The notes below the pieces were generated by a model that saw nothing but the letters and a program-made list of their open reading frames with translations, was not told the origin of the DNA and did no database searches. Position numbers and translations under genes: made by a program. Of a stretch of DNA of 64,000 nt, positions 37,709 through 45,713 are shown piece by piece (the stretch's first letter is position 1; the number at the start of each line of letters is the position of its first letter). Source of the stretch: Amycolatopsis sp. 2-15. GTDB taxonomy: Bacteria; Actinomycetota; Actinomycetes; Mycobacteriales; Pseudonocardiaceae. The stretch spans positions 8,030,001-8,094,000 of the forward strand of contig NZ_CP127294.1 in assembly GCF_030285625.1 (NCBI RefSeq), read 5' to 3'.

Positions 37709-39078
37709 GCGGTACGGGGTGCGCGGGGGCCGGCGGCGAGACCCGTGCCGGCGGCCAGTACCGCCGCCACGGCCAGCGCCGCGAGCGCGACCGAACGGCC
37801 GCCGGTTCCCCCGGCGTGCAGGCACAACGTCACCAGTGCCACGCCCAGCGCCGTGCCGAGTCCGCGGGCCATGTTCACCAGACCTCCTCCGGTGGCCGAC
37901 ATCCGGGTGGGGATGGCGCCCATGACGGCCGAGTTGTTCGCCGGGATGAACACTCCCAGACCGAGCCCCACCGCGAACAGCGACACGCCTGTTTCCCATG
38001 GACCGGACACCCCGGCCAGCACCGCGCACCCGACCGCCGCCAGCGCCGCCCCCGCGCCGATGCGGACGCGGGAGCCGAGCCCCGCGGGCAGCACGCGATC
38101 GGCGGCCACCGCGGCGACCGCGAACCCGGCGGGCAGGCTCGTGAGCACCGCGCCCGTCGCGCCGTGCGCGCCCAGGACCTGCGGCAACAGCGCCAGCGGC
38201 CCGAACAGCACGAGGTAGCCGCACAGCGCGCCGGCCAGCCCGAACGACACGACCGGCGGCCGCAGCACCGCCAGGCGCAGGATCGGGCTCGCGGCCGAGT
38301 TCTCGCGCAGCACGAACGCGCCCGCCGCCACCACACCCGCCACGAACAGCGCCGGCACGGCCCAGCCGGGCAGCGCCAGCCCCGACAGGCCCGAGATCGC
38401 CAGCAGCAGCGCGGTCGACGCGGTGGCCAGCAGCGCCACGCCGGCGCCGTCGAACCGGCCCAGCGGCGTGCGCTCACGGGTGCGCGGCAGCAGGTACCGC
38501 CCGGCGATCAGCCCGACGACGCCGACCGGCGCGTTGACCAGGAACACCCACCGCCAGCCGACGGTGTCCACGAGCAGCCCGCCGACCGCGGGCCCGAGCG
38601 CGAGGCCGAGCGCCTGCGCGGCGGCCTGCACCCCGAGCGCCGTGCGCATCTTCTCGCGGCGGACGCTGCCCACCACCAGCGCGACGCTGTTGGCCTGCAG
38701 CATCGCCGCGCCGAGCGCCTGCACCACGCGGAACACGACGAGCCACGTCAGCGTCGGCGCCAGCCCGCACGCGACCGATGCCGCGGTGAAGACGCCGAAG
38801 CCGTAGACGTAGGTGAGCTTGCGGCCGTAGGCGTCCGCGAGGCGGCCGACCGCGGCGAGCAGCCCCACCAGCGTGAGCAGGTAGGCCAGCGACACCCACT
38901 GCACCGCGGCCAGCGGCTCGGAGAACTCACGCTGCAGCGCCGGGAACGTGAGCGTGACGATGCTCGCGTCCAGCTGGCCCATGAACGCGCCGAAGCACAC
39001 CGCGCCCACCGCGAACCAGCCCGCGAGCCGGTGCTCGCGCACCACCCGCGGCCGCGCTCGCTCCACCAGCATCGCCAC
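37705..39078 (-). CDS. MFS drug efflux transporter, EmrB/QacA (DHA2) family
   Basis: 457 residues, with a GTG at 39078 favoured by GAAGGGG upstream (ATG at 39072 is an alternative). The family motif near the first helices reads GQLDASIVTLTFPALQREFS, followed by QWVSLAYLLTLVGLLAAVGR and LADAYGRKLTYVYG. About 12-14 membrane segments are expected. It should export drugs or toxic metabolites driven by the proton gradient. It is coupled to the MarR gene downstream. Confidence 0.88.
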   Translation of the reverse strand: MAMLVERARPRVVREHRLAGWFAVGAVCFGAFMGQLDASIVTLTFPALQREFSEPLAAVQWVSLAYLLTLVGLLAAVGRLADAYGRKLTYVYGFGVFTAASVACGLAPTLTWLVVFRVVQALGAAMLQANSVALVVGSVRREKMRTALGVQAAAQALGLALGPAVGGLLVDTVGWRWVFLVNAPVGVVGLIAGRYLLPRTRERTPLGRFDGAGVALLATASTALLLAISGLSGLALPGWAVPALFVAGVVAAGAFVLRENSAASPILRLAVLRPPVVSFGLAGALCGYLVLFGPLALLPQVLGAHGATGAVLTSLPAGFAVAAVAADRVLPAGLGSRVRIGAGAALAAVGCAVLAGVSGPWETGVSLFAVGLGLGVFIPANNSAVMGAIPTRMSATGGGLVNMARGLGTALGVALVTLCLHAGGTGGRSVALAALAVAAVLAAGTGLAAGPRAPRTA

Positions 39079-39118
39079 AGCGGCCCCCTTCGCCGACAGT
39101 TCGTTCTCACACAGAACT

Positions 39119-39489
39119 ACTCTGCCGCGAACTTCGCCACCCGAGCGCGATCAACACCACACAACTACCTCGACAAGAGAATCATCGACTCAACCCACCA
39201 GCGAGATCGCATCGGCGCTTCGCCCGAGCGGTGCGATCGGCCCCCGGGCCGACCCGCCCGCCCCGACAAACACCGACTCCAAGGCGATCTCGCACATCCC
39301 ACCACAGCCAACGCAACCCACCAGCGAGATCGCGTCGGCGTTTCGCACACCCCGCCAGCGCCAACGCAACCCACCCGCGAGATCGCGTCGGAGGCGATCT
39401 CGCACGCCTCGGCGGAGCCGAGGCAGACAACTCTGTCGCACATTGAGACACGCAACCGGGCCGAGGTGCGGTGTGATGGCGGCGACACT
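39119..39489. repeat. Gene-free stretch with a cluster of palindromic repeat units
   Basis: Bases 39190-39424 hold several copies of a unit that starts CAACCCACC and contains GCGAGATCGC. Direct copies of GCGAGATCGC lie at 39201-39210, 39324-39333 and 39377-39386; inverted copies GGCGATCTCGC lie at 39283-39293 and 39393-39403. The most complete unit, 39377-39424, folds as a 10-bp hairpin (39377-39386 with 39394-39403) then a second 8-bp hairpin, GCCTCGGC (39406-39413), loop GGA, GCCGAGGC (39417-39424). No coding frame is credible here. Spacing is irregular, unlike CRISPR. A related copy lies in the aconitase gene at 54386-54447. Confidence 0.75.
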
Positions 39490-39518
39490 TAGCACCGGCA
39501 GGACAGGAGCGTCCCGGG

Positions 39519-40115
39519 ATGTCCCAACCCACGGCACCGGTCAAGAACGCACGCCAGCTCAGGACTCCGCTGGCGCTCGCTCTGGCCGACCTCGCGGCGA
39601 TCTTCGACGACCTGCAGTTCACGCTGCGCTGTTGCGAACGCCTGGTTGTCGAGCTCGAACGCGGCGACGCACAACGCGACCCCGTCCTGATCGAATCGCT
39701 GTGGGTCTCGGCCCTGAACTCCTACGCGCGCTGCTTCCGCCCCGGCGAACGCGGCATGGGCCTGACCGAGGACGACCTCAAGGCCACCGGCGTGCAGGGC
39801 GAGGTGCTCGAGTGGCACGGGCTGCTGCGCAAGATCCGCAAGCACCTGGTGCTGGGCGAGGCCAACCCGCGCGAGGTCTACTCGATCGGGGTGTCGCAGG
39901 CGGCCGACGGGAGTCCCGAGGGCATCGTGATCACCTCGGCGGTCCACCCGCTCGTCGACGACCTCACCGTGCGCCAGACCGGCCGGCTCGCCTTCGAGCT
40001 GAGCCGCCTGCTCGACGAGCGCATCAAGGAGCACCAGAAGAAGGTGTTCGCCGCCGTCGAGGAGCTGCCGAAGGGCAAGCTCGACGAGCTGCCCGACATC
40101 GAGATCACCACCTGA
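39519..40115 (+). CDS. Conserved hypothetical protein
   Basis: 198 residues with an AGGAG ribosome binding site. The N-terminal half is helical (ALALADLAAIFDDLQFTLRC, CERLVVELERGDA) and includes RCFRPGERGMGL. The rest has a short beta region and a charged coiled helix near the C-terminus (RIKEHQKKVFAAVEELPKGK). I do not recognise a catalytic motif. Similar proteins of unknown function are known in actinomycetes. It is flanked by the repeat cluster upstream and a very strong stem-loop downstream. Confidence 0.55.
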   Translation: MSQPTAPVKNARQLRTPLALALADLAAIFDDLQFTLRCCERLVVELERGDAQRDPVLIESLWVSALNSYARCFRPGERGMGLTEDDLKATGVQGEVLEWHGLLRKIRKHLVLGEANPREVYSIGVSQAADGSPEGIVITSAVHPLVDDLTVRQTGRLAFELSRLLDERIKEHQKKVFAAVEELPKGKLDELPDIEITT

Positions 40116-40265
40116 GCCGGGCCCGTCCCGGCTGAGGCCGGCTGTTCCGGCCACGTGACACCCGGCCGGAAAACGCACGGGTCCATCGGGCACTCCGCCA
40201 CGAGAAACGGGCACTCCACCGCCGCGGCGGGTGCGCCGCGCCGGGCCGGGGCGATGACCTGGTGC

Positions 40266-40305
40266 GGGCGTGGGTGCGCGAGCCTTCCCTCGCGCACCCG
40301 CGCCC
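40266..40305. terminator. 17-bp stem terminator between convergent genes
   Basis: Left arm 40266-40282 (GGGCGTGGGTGCGCGAG) pairs with right arm 40289-40305 (CTCGCGCACCCGCGCCC) over 17 positions, with one G-T wobble and a 6-nt loop. It sits between the hypothetical gene (plus) and phospholipase C (minus). The 206-bp gap holds no gene. Confidence 0.65.
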
Positions 40306-40321
40306 TTGCCACGCTCCGGCG

Positions 40322-42529
40322 TCAGCCGGTGATGCTGTCCGAACCGTCCTCGAGGTGGCCGGCGTAGCGACGCGACCAGGACTTGTCGCCGTCCAGGGTC
40401 ACGGTCACGTCGTACCAGCCGTGGTCCGAACCGCACGGGTCGACCGAGTGCAGCGCGCGGCCGTGCGCGGGCAGGCGGTAGGTCTTCGGGCGCTCGTCCG
40501 AGTACTGGTTGTGCTTCACGGTGAAGGTGACCGGTCGCGAACCGTCGTTTTCCAGCTCCAGCAGCAGCCGCGGCCGCGAGCCGAAGCCGAGGATGCCGTC
40601 GAAGTAGGCGGCGGTGACCTTCGCGGTGTGGCCGGCGGCGCCGAGGTCACCGGTGAACTGGCGCAGGAACCGGTTCGGGCCCACCACGGTGAGGTCGTAG
40701 CGGTTGCCGGCGAGCGGCACCGCGCCCGACGTGGTCTTGTCCCAGATCGTGCTCGACGGCGCCACCGTGTACTGGCCCGGGAACTTGGCCGGGTAGTCCT
40801 TGAGCGACGGTGTCGCCTGGGTGTTGTCGTACACCGCGAAGTGGCTGGCCTTGCGCACGTGCTTGCCGTTGTTGCTGAACGACAGCTTCGCCTGCGTCGA
40901 GCCGTGCGAGGTGGTGAACCCGTCGAGGTTCGCGTTCGGCTGGTACGGCAGCGCGCGGGCCTTCTTGGTGCCCGGCTCCTGCTTCGGCATCTTGTTCGTG
41001 GTCACCGGCGGCTGGTACGAACCACCGGCCGGGTCGCCGATCACGGTGGTCTTCGGCAGCCGCGGCAGGCCGTACACCGGCGAGCGGAAGTCGAACGAGC
41101 CGGTGAGGTCGCCGCACACGCTGCGGCGCCACGCGCTGATGTTCGGGCAGTGCGCGGTCTTGCCGAGCGCCTCGGTCCACTTCTCCAGGAACTGGATCAC
41201 CGACGTGTGGTCGGAGACCTCCGAGGTCACCCAGCCACCGCGGGTCCACGGCGAGATCAGCAGCAGCGGCACACGGAACCCGAGGCCCACGGGCATCGGC
41301 TTGGTCAGGCCGGCACTGGCGAGCGCGCCGGAAGCCTCGAGGTAGAACTCGTTGTCGGTGCCGGGCGCGGGCACGGGCGGCGGCACGTGGTCGAACTGGC
41401 CGTCGTTCTCGTCGTAGTCGATGATCACCAGCGTCGAGTTGAAGACCTCGGGGTCGGCGTTGAGGGCCTCGAGGACGTTGTTGACGTAGTACGCGCCGTC
41501 GTTCGGCGAACCGTCCGGGTGCTCGGAGAAGGCCTGGTTCGTGACCAGCCACGAGACCTTCGCCAGCTTGCCCGCCACCACGTCGGCGCGCAGGGCGTCG
41601 GTGAGATTGTCGGAGTTGGCGCTCAGGCCCGTGTGCGGCTCGGGGACGATCGCCACGCCCTTGTCGTAGAACACGTTGCCGGGCGCGACGGTGCCGCCCT
41701 GCGACGGGTCGAGCTTGGCGAAGGTGTCGAAGTACTCGAGACCGTTGTCACCGTAGTTGTCGGAGCCCTGGTAGAGCTTCCACGAGTAGCCGGCCTTCTG
41801 CAGGGACTCGGCGTAGGTCTCCCACAGCAGGTGCTTGCCGAGCTCGTCGCCGCCGTTGAAGGCCACGTAGTCGCCGTGCTTCTGGTCGGCGTTGATCGAA
41901 CCGCTCCACAGGTAGGTGCGGTTCGGGCCGGTCGCGCTGAGCACGGAGCAGTGGTAGGCGTCGCCGACGGTGTAGGTGTCGGCCAGCGCGTAGTGGAACG
42001 GGATGTCCGAGCGGTCCAGGTAGCCGAGCGTGGTCGGGCCGCCCTTGGCGTAGTACCAGCCGTTCATGAGGCCGCCGTACCAGGCGCCGTGCTGGTCGTC
42101 CCAGCTGTGCGAGGTGCCGCCGTAGCCCTGCGCGCCGACCTCGGAGGTGGGCGGCTGGTGGTTGGCCGGGTACTGCGACACCTTGGCGTCGGAGAGCTTC
42201 CACGGGTACTGGGTGGTCGTGCCCGGGGCGGTGGGTGCCGTCGTGGGCTGCTGGAACACCGAGTTGCCGCCGGGCAGCGTGATCGCCGAGCGGTCGCCGA
42301 AGCCGCGAACGCCCTTCAGCGAGCCGAAGTAGTGGTCGAAGCTGCGGTTCTCCTGCATCAGGATCACCACGTGCTTGATGTCCCGCAGGTCGCCGTACCG
42401 CTTCCACGGCACGGGCGGCCGGGGCGACGCCTCGGCTTCGGCGGCGACCAGCGCGCCACCGCCGACGACCGCGGCACCCGTGACCGCCGCGGCTGCGCCG
42501 AGGAAACCTCTTCGGGAAAGATCGGACAT
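40322..42529 (-). CDS. Tat-exported phosphocholine-specific phospholipase C
   Basis: 735 residues. A twin-arginine signal opens the protein (MSDLSRRGFLGAAAAVTGAA). The bacterial phospholipase C / acid phosphatase domain shows IKHVVILMQENRSFDHYFGS near the N-terminus, SATGPNRTYLWSG, and the metal-binding DENDGQFDHVPPP. C-terminal DUF756-type repeats (HFAVYDNTQATPS, FDGILGFGSRPRLLLELEND) match the family architecture and length. It should be folded in the cytoplasm, exported by Tat, and cleave phosphatidylcholine or sphingomyelin, perhaps for phosphate supply. No promoter or PHO box is obvious upstream. Confidence 0.92.
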   Translation of the reverse strand: MSDLSRRGFLGAAAAVTGAAVVGGGALVAAEAEASPRPPVPWKRYGDLRDIKHVVILMQENRSFDHYFGSLKGVRGFGDRSAITLPGGNSVFQQPTTAPTAPGTTTQYPWKLSDAKVSQYPANHQPPTSEVGAQGYGGTSHSWDDQHGAWYGGLMNGWYYAKGGPTTLGYLDRSDIPFHYALADTYTVGDAYHCSVLSATGPNRTYLWSGSINADQKHGDYVAFNGGDELGKHLLWETYAESLQKAGYSWKLYQGSDNYGDNGLEYFDTFAKLDPSQGGTVAPGNVFYDKGVAIVPEPHTGLSANSDNLTDALRADVVAGKLAKVSWLVTNQAFSEHPDGSPNDGAYYVNNVLEALNADPEVFNSTLVIIDYDENDGQFDHVPPPVPAPGTDNEFYLEASGALASAGLTKPMPVGLGFRVPLLLISPWTRGGWVTSEVSDHTSVIQFLEKWTEALGKTAHCPNISAWRRSVCGDLTGSFDFRSPVYGLPRLPKTTVIGDPAGGSYQPPVTTNKMPKQEPGTKKARALPYQPNANLDGFTTSHGSTQAKLSFSNNGKHVRKASHFAVYDNTQATPSLKDYPAKFPGQYTVAPSSTIWDKTTSGAVPLAGNRYDLTVVGPNRFLRQFTGDLGAAGHTAKVTAAYFDGILGFGSRPRLLLELENDGSRPVTFTVKHNQYSDERPKTYRLPAHGRALHSVDPCGSDHGWYDVTVTLDGDKSWSRRYAGHLEDGSDSITG

Positions 42530-42779
42530 GGGTGAGAACCTCCGGTAACGGCCGGCACGCGCGCGAGAGCGCGTGGGACGGCCGAAACCTACGGTGGCGG
42601 AACAGGTTCGGCGCGAACTCGACTTGAACACTCCTCGACGCGCGGCGGAACCTTGGCCGGGCTCGTCCGACCGGCGCAGTCCACACCGGACAGAGCGGAC
42701 AGCCGGCCACCGCGCGGGCACGCGTGCGTCACGGGTTGAGCACAGTCGCAACGCCGGGCTCGCGAAGCCGTCTTTGCCC

Positions 42780-43198
42780 ATGACAGCAAGCTTTTCCGGC
42801 GACCCCGTCGTCTTCCGCGCAGCCGGGCCAGTCCCGGCAGCCGGTGGCGGCGGCCGCCGCCGGGCTGAAGTTCCCGGGCAAGAGCCTCGAAGTGCGGTTC
42901 ACCCGCTACGACCGCGCGAGCGGGACGGCCGAATTCTCCCTGGTCACACTGGCGCCGTGGCGGGGCCGGCCCGCACCTCGTCGACGTGCCGGGCCCGCAC
43001 CGGCTGCCGCCGGCCCCGAACGCGACGATCGAGTCCGTCGACCCCGCCGGGTTCCCGTTCGAGACCTGCCCGCCGTCCGCGTGCTCGACCGGGATCGAGC
43101 TGCAGAGCGTGCTGAGCCACTACGGCAGCGGGCTGTTCGCCGACGCCACCGTTAACTCCGCCGACCAGATCACCGACATCCACGAACTGCCGTACTGA
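42780..43198 (+). pseudogene. Broken gene, coding potential split over frames
   Basis: Protein-like sequence continues across two or three frames. Codons for GLKFPGKSLEVRFTRYDRAS and AEFSLVTLAPW are in one frame up to about 42960. HLVDVPGPHRLPPAPNATIE, ETCPPSACSTGIELQSVLSH and ITDIHELPY, ending at 43198, are in another. A possible start (ATG at 42780, MTASFSGDPVVFRAAGP) is in a third. The parts read as one former protein, so a frameshifted pseudogene or sequence error is likely. No family was recognised. Confidence 0.45.
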
Positions 43199-43203
43199 GG
43201 TGG

Positions 43204-43241
43204 CCGGGTGTGCCCGGGCCGCCCGGTCCGGGCACACCCGG
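43204..43241. terminator. Perfect 14-bp stem between the broken gene and the CGNR-type gene
   Basis: CCGGGTGTGCCCGG (43204-43217) pairs with CCGGGCACACCCGG (43228-43241) across a 10-nt loop. The right arm ends one base before the CGNR-type gene's stop codon. Confidence 0.6.
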
Positions 43242-43242
43242 G

Positions 43243-43827
43243 TCAGGTGCTCTGCTGGGTGCGCCGGCGGGCGCGGTACGCGCGCAAGTTGACCGCATTG
43301 CCGCACACCTGCACGTTGTGCCACACGCCGCTGTTGTTGCGGGAGCGGTCGTAGAAGGCGACCGCGCAGCGCTTGTTGCGGCAGGTCTTCAGGCGCCGCC
43401 AGCGGTCGGCGCGCTGCGCCTCCAGCACCTCGATGAGCACGATCGACGCCACGCGCCGCCAGCCGGTGCCGCGGGGCTCGGGCCGGATCCAGCCGTCGGC
43501 GCCGGGCTGCAGCAGCACGGGCGCGCTGTGCAGCAGGGCCGTGCCGGCTTCGGGGTCGTGGTCGGTGAAGTCGCGCAGCTCCTCGCGCAGGTCGCGCAGG
43601 CGCTCGACGTCGTCGCCGGTCAGCTCGACGCGTTCGGCCGGGCGTTCGGTGGCCTCGGCCCACCGCTCCAGCGCGCGGTCGAGCCAGTTCTGCGCGTCGC
43701 CGAGCTCGGTGAGCAGGTCTTTCTCGCGGGGTTTGCCGGCCGAGAGGGTGTTGAGCAGGTCGTGCACGAACCCCAGCCCGCCCGGGCTCACCTCGAGCTC
43801 GTAGCGATCCGTCGCCGGCCAGTTCAT
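43243..43827 (-). CDS. CGNR zinc finger family protein with altered signature
   Basis: 194 residues from the ATG at 43827, preferred because GGAGGAG lies seven bases upstream. The N-terminal ABATE-like region (GLGFVHDLLNTLSAGKPREK, LERLRDLREELRDF-like helices) is followed by the C-terminal zinc finger CRNKRCAVAFYDRSRNN, then WHNVQVCGNAVNLRAYRARR. The usual CGNR reads CGNA here, while zinc-binding cysteines are kept. These proteins are thought to be stress-linked transcription regulators. It is a single gene, ending against a strong terminator. Confidence 0.78.
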   Translation of the reverse strand: MNWPATDRYELEVSPGGLGFVHDLLNTLSAGKPREKDLLTELGDAQNWLDRALERWAEATERPAERVELTGDDVERLRDLREELRDFTDHDPEAGTALLHSAPVLLQPGADGWIRPEPRGTGWRRVASIVLIEVLEAQRADRWRRLKTCRNKRCAVAFYDRSRNNSGVWHNVQVCGNAVNLRAYRARRRTQQST

Positions 43828-44007
43828 CCCTACTCCTCCCGGCAGAGCCATCACGTCGTCAACTCTGTCGGATCAACTATACCGCCTGCGGCCTGCACGC
43901 AAGACAGAAAGGGCATTCCGCTCCGCCCGACGCAGGCGGGCGGTGTTCGGCTGCGTCGGTTGCCCTGGAACCGACCTGCCCCTTGACCGACTCCGCCCTT
44001 GACCGAC

Positions 44008-44808
44008 TCAGTGCCCGTCGAACGTCAGCACCGGCCGCGGCCGCCCCGCCTTGTACGCGGTGATCGCCGAGGCCAGGCCGCGGCGGGCGTCGTCCGTCTC
44101 GAACAGCGGCATCGAGAGGTCGAACAGCACCTGGTCCGCGGCCGCCGTGCCGCCGACCGCCCACGTGCGCAGCAGCGCCTTGTGTACGGCGTGCGCGCGA
44201 GTCGGGCCCTGCGCCACGCGGCGCGCGAACGCCAGCGCCTCGGCGAACACCTGCTCGTCCGGGACGACCCGGTTGACGACCCCCGCGTCGGCCAGCACCG
44301 CCGCCGGCACCGGCTCGGAGGTGAGTGCCCACTCCATCGCCCGGGCCCGCCCGGCCCGCGCGGCGACGCGGTGGATCCCGCCCAGCAGCGTCACGATCCC
44401 CAGCGTCTGCTCGGGGTGCCCGAACCGGGCCGACTCGCCGGCGAAGAGCACGTCGGCCCGCAGCGCCAGCTCGAAGCCGCCGCCGAAGCACAACCCGTGC
44501 ACCGCGGCGATCACCGGCACCGGCAGCTGCTCGAACGCGTTGAACGCGCGCAGGAAGAGCTCGAACGACGCGCGCAGCTCACGCACGTCCTGCCCTTCCC
44601 ACGGCACGATGTCGCCGCCGTAGCTGAAGTCGGGGCCTTCGGCGCGCAGCACGACGGCGCGGGCGCCGCTGCCGGTGATCTCGTCGACGGCGGCCAGCAG
44701 CTCCGTCGTCATCGGGACACCGATGCGGTTCTGCGGCGGGTTGTGGAGCGTGAGCACGGCGACGGCGGCGCCCTCGGAACCGTCTCGGGTCAGGAAAAGC
44801 TGCGGCAC
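44008..44808 (-). CDS. Enoyl-CoA hydratase/isomerase family protein
   Basis: 266 residues, GTG start with GAGGAG upstream. Crotonase-fold features include AVAVLTLHNPPQNRIGVPMT, the oxyanion region RAEGPDFSYGGDIVPW and PVIAAVHGLCFGGGFELALR. The glutamate region FGHPEQTLGIVTLLGGIHRV is where catalytic acids lie in the family. It starts 10 bp after the alpha/beta hydrolase gene and likely shares its transcript. With the hydrolase it may act in a ring or side-chain degradation pathway, but the substrate is unknown. A 14-bp tandem repeat (CCCTTGACCGACTC) lies at its 3' end. Confidence 0.83.
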   Translation of the reverse strand: MPQLFLTRDGSEGAAVAVLTLHNPPQNRIGVPMTTELLAAVDEITGSGARAVVLRAEGPDFSYGGDIVPWEGQDVRELRASFELFLRAFNAFEQLPVPVIAAVHGLCFGGGFELALRADVLFAGESARFGHPEQTLGIVTLLGGIHRVAARAGRARAMEWALTSEPVPAAVLADAGVVNRVVPDEQVFAEALAFARRVAQGPTRAHAVHKALLRTWAVGGTAAADQVLFDLSMPLFETDDARRGLASAITAYKAGRPRPVLTFDGH

Positions 44809-44818
44809 GGCGGGCTCC

Positions 44819-45712
44819 TCAGGACAGGTGCTGCTCGAACCAGGACCGCGCGGCGGCGCTGGAGCGGGCGAACTCGGCGACGTACGGGTCGAAGTGCCCG
44901 CCCGGGATCAGTTCGAGCCCCTTGGGCTGCAGGGCGCGTTCGTAGGCGGTGAGCGCCAGATCGGTCACGGTGATCGTGTCGTTCAGGGCGACGACCAGCA
45001 GCAGCGGCGTCGGCGACACGCGGCTGATCCACGAGCCCGGCTCGTACATCCGCGCGGCGCGCGTGGAGCGCACGGTGACCTGGTTCTCCCAGCTGCCCTC
45101 GGGGATGTCCTGCAGGTAGAACGCGACCGCGTCGGGCGCGCGGTAGGAGGCGGGCACGGCCGGGTCCGCGCTCACGATCGTCTGCCTGCGCGGCGGTTCG
45201 CCCCGCCCGACGGCCCGGTCGTCCTCCGCGAACGCCTGCTCCAGCGCGGCGACCGCGTCCGGCGGCACGCGGCGCAGGCCCTGCTCGACGCCGCTGATCG
45301 TCGGTACCTGCGCGACGACGGCCTTGAGCCGCCGGTCGGTGGCGCCCAGCACGATCGCGTGGCCACCGGCGTAGCTGGTGCCCCACAAGCCGATCCGCTC
45401 CGGGTCGACCTCGGGGCGGGCCTCGAGGAAGGTGATGGCGCGGCGCCAGTCGGCGATCTGGCGCCACGGGTCCACGTCCTGGCGCGGGGTCCCGTCGCTG
45501 GCGCCGAACGTGCGGTGGTCGTGCACCAGCACCACGAACCCCGCGTCGGCGAACGCCTCGGCAAAGGGTTCGAGGCCCTGCTCCTTCACGCCGGCGTAGC
45601 CGTGGGCCATGGTGATGGCGGGCCGTGGCCCGGGCGCGTCCGGCAGGAACAGCCAGCCGCGCAGGGTCACGCCGTCCTCGCCGGCGAACTCGACGTCGCT
45701 TCGCGTGGTCAT
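44819..45712 (-). CDS. Alpha/beta hydrolase
   Basis: 297 residues. The nucleophile elbow GTSYAGG places Ser113, the oxyanion HGYAGV lies before it, and the catalytic His is likely in PGGHFDPY. The cap includes a long helical insertion. It belongs to the dienelactone-hydrolase/peptidase-like group of cytoplasmic hydrolases. It is 1 nt from the stop of the upstream hydrolase-NTF2 fusion gene and 10 bp before the enoyl-CoA hydratase gene. The three form a likely operon with ester or C-C bond hydrolysis at its centre. Confidence 0.8.
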   Translation of the reverse strand: MTTRSDVEFAGEDGVTLRGWLFLPDAPGPRPAITMAHGYAGVKEQGLEPFAEAFADAGFVVLVHDHRTFGASDGTPRQDVDPWRQIADWRRAITFLEARPEVDPERIGLWGTSYAGGHAIVLGATDRRLKAVVAQVPTISGVEQGLRRVPPDAVAALEQAFAEDDRAVGRGEPPRRQTIVSADPAVPASYRAPDAVAFYLQDIPEGSWENQVTVRSTRAARMYEPGSWISRVSPTPLLLVVALNDTITVTDLALTAYERALQPKGLELIPGGHFDPYVAEFARSSAAARSWFEQHLS

Positions 45713-45713
45713 G

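Noticed and set aside
39190..39424. Possible CRISPR array from the repeated GCGAGATCGC motif
   Set aside because: Spacing is irregular, copies occur in both orientations, the units are themselves palindromic, and there are no cas genes in the window.
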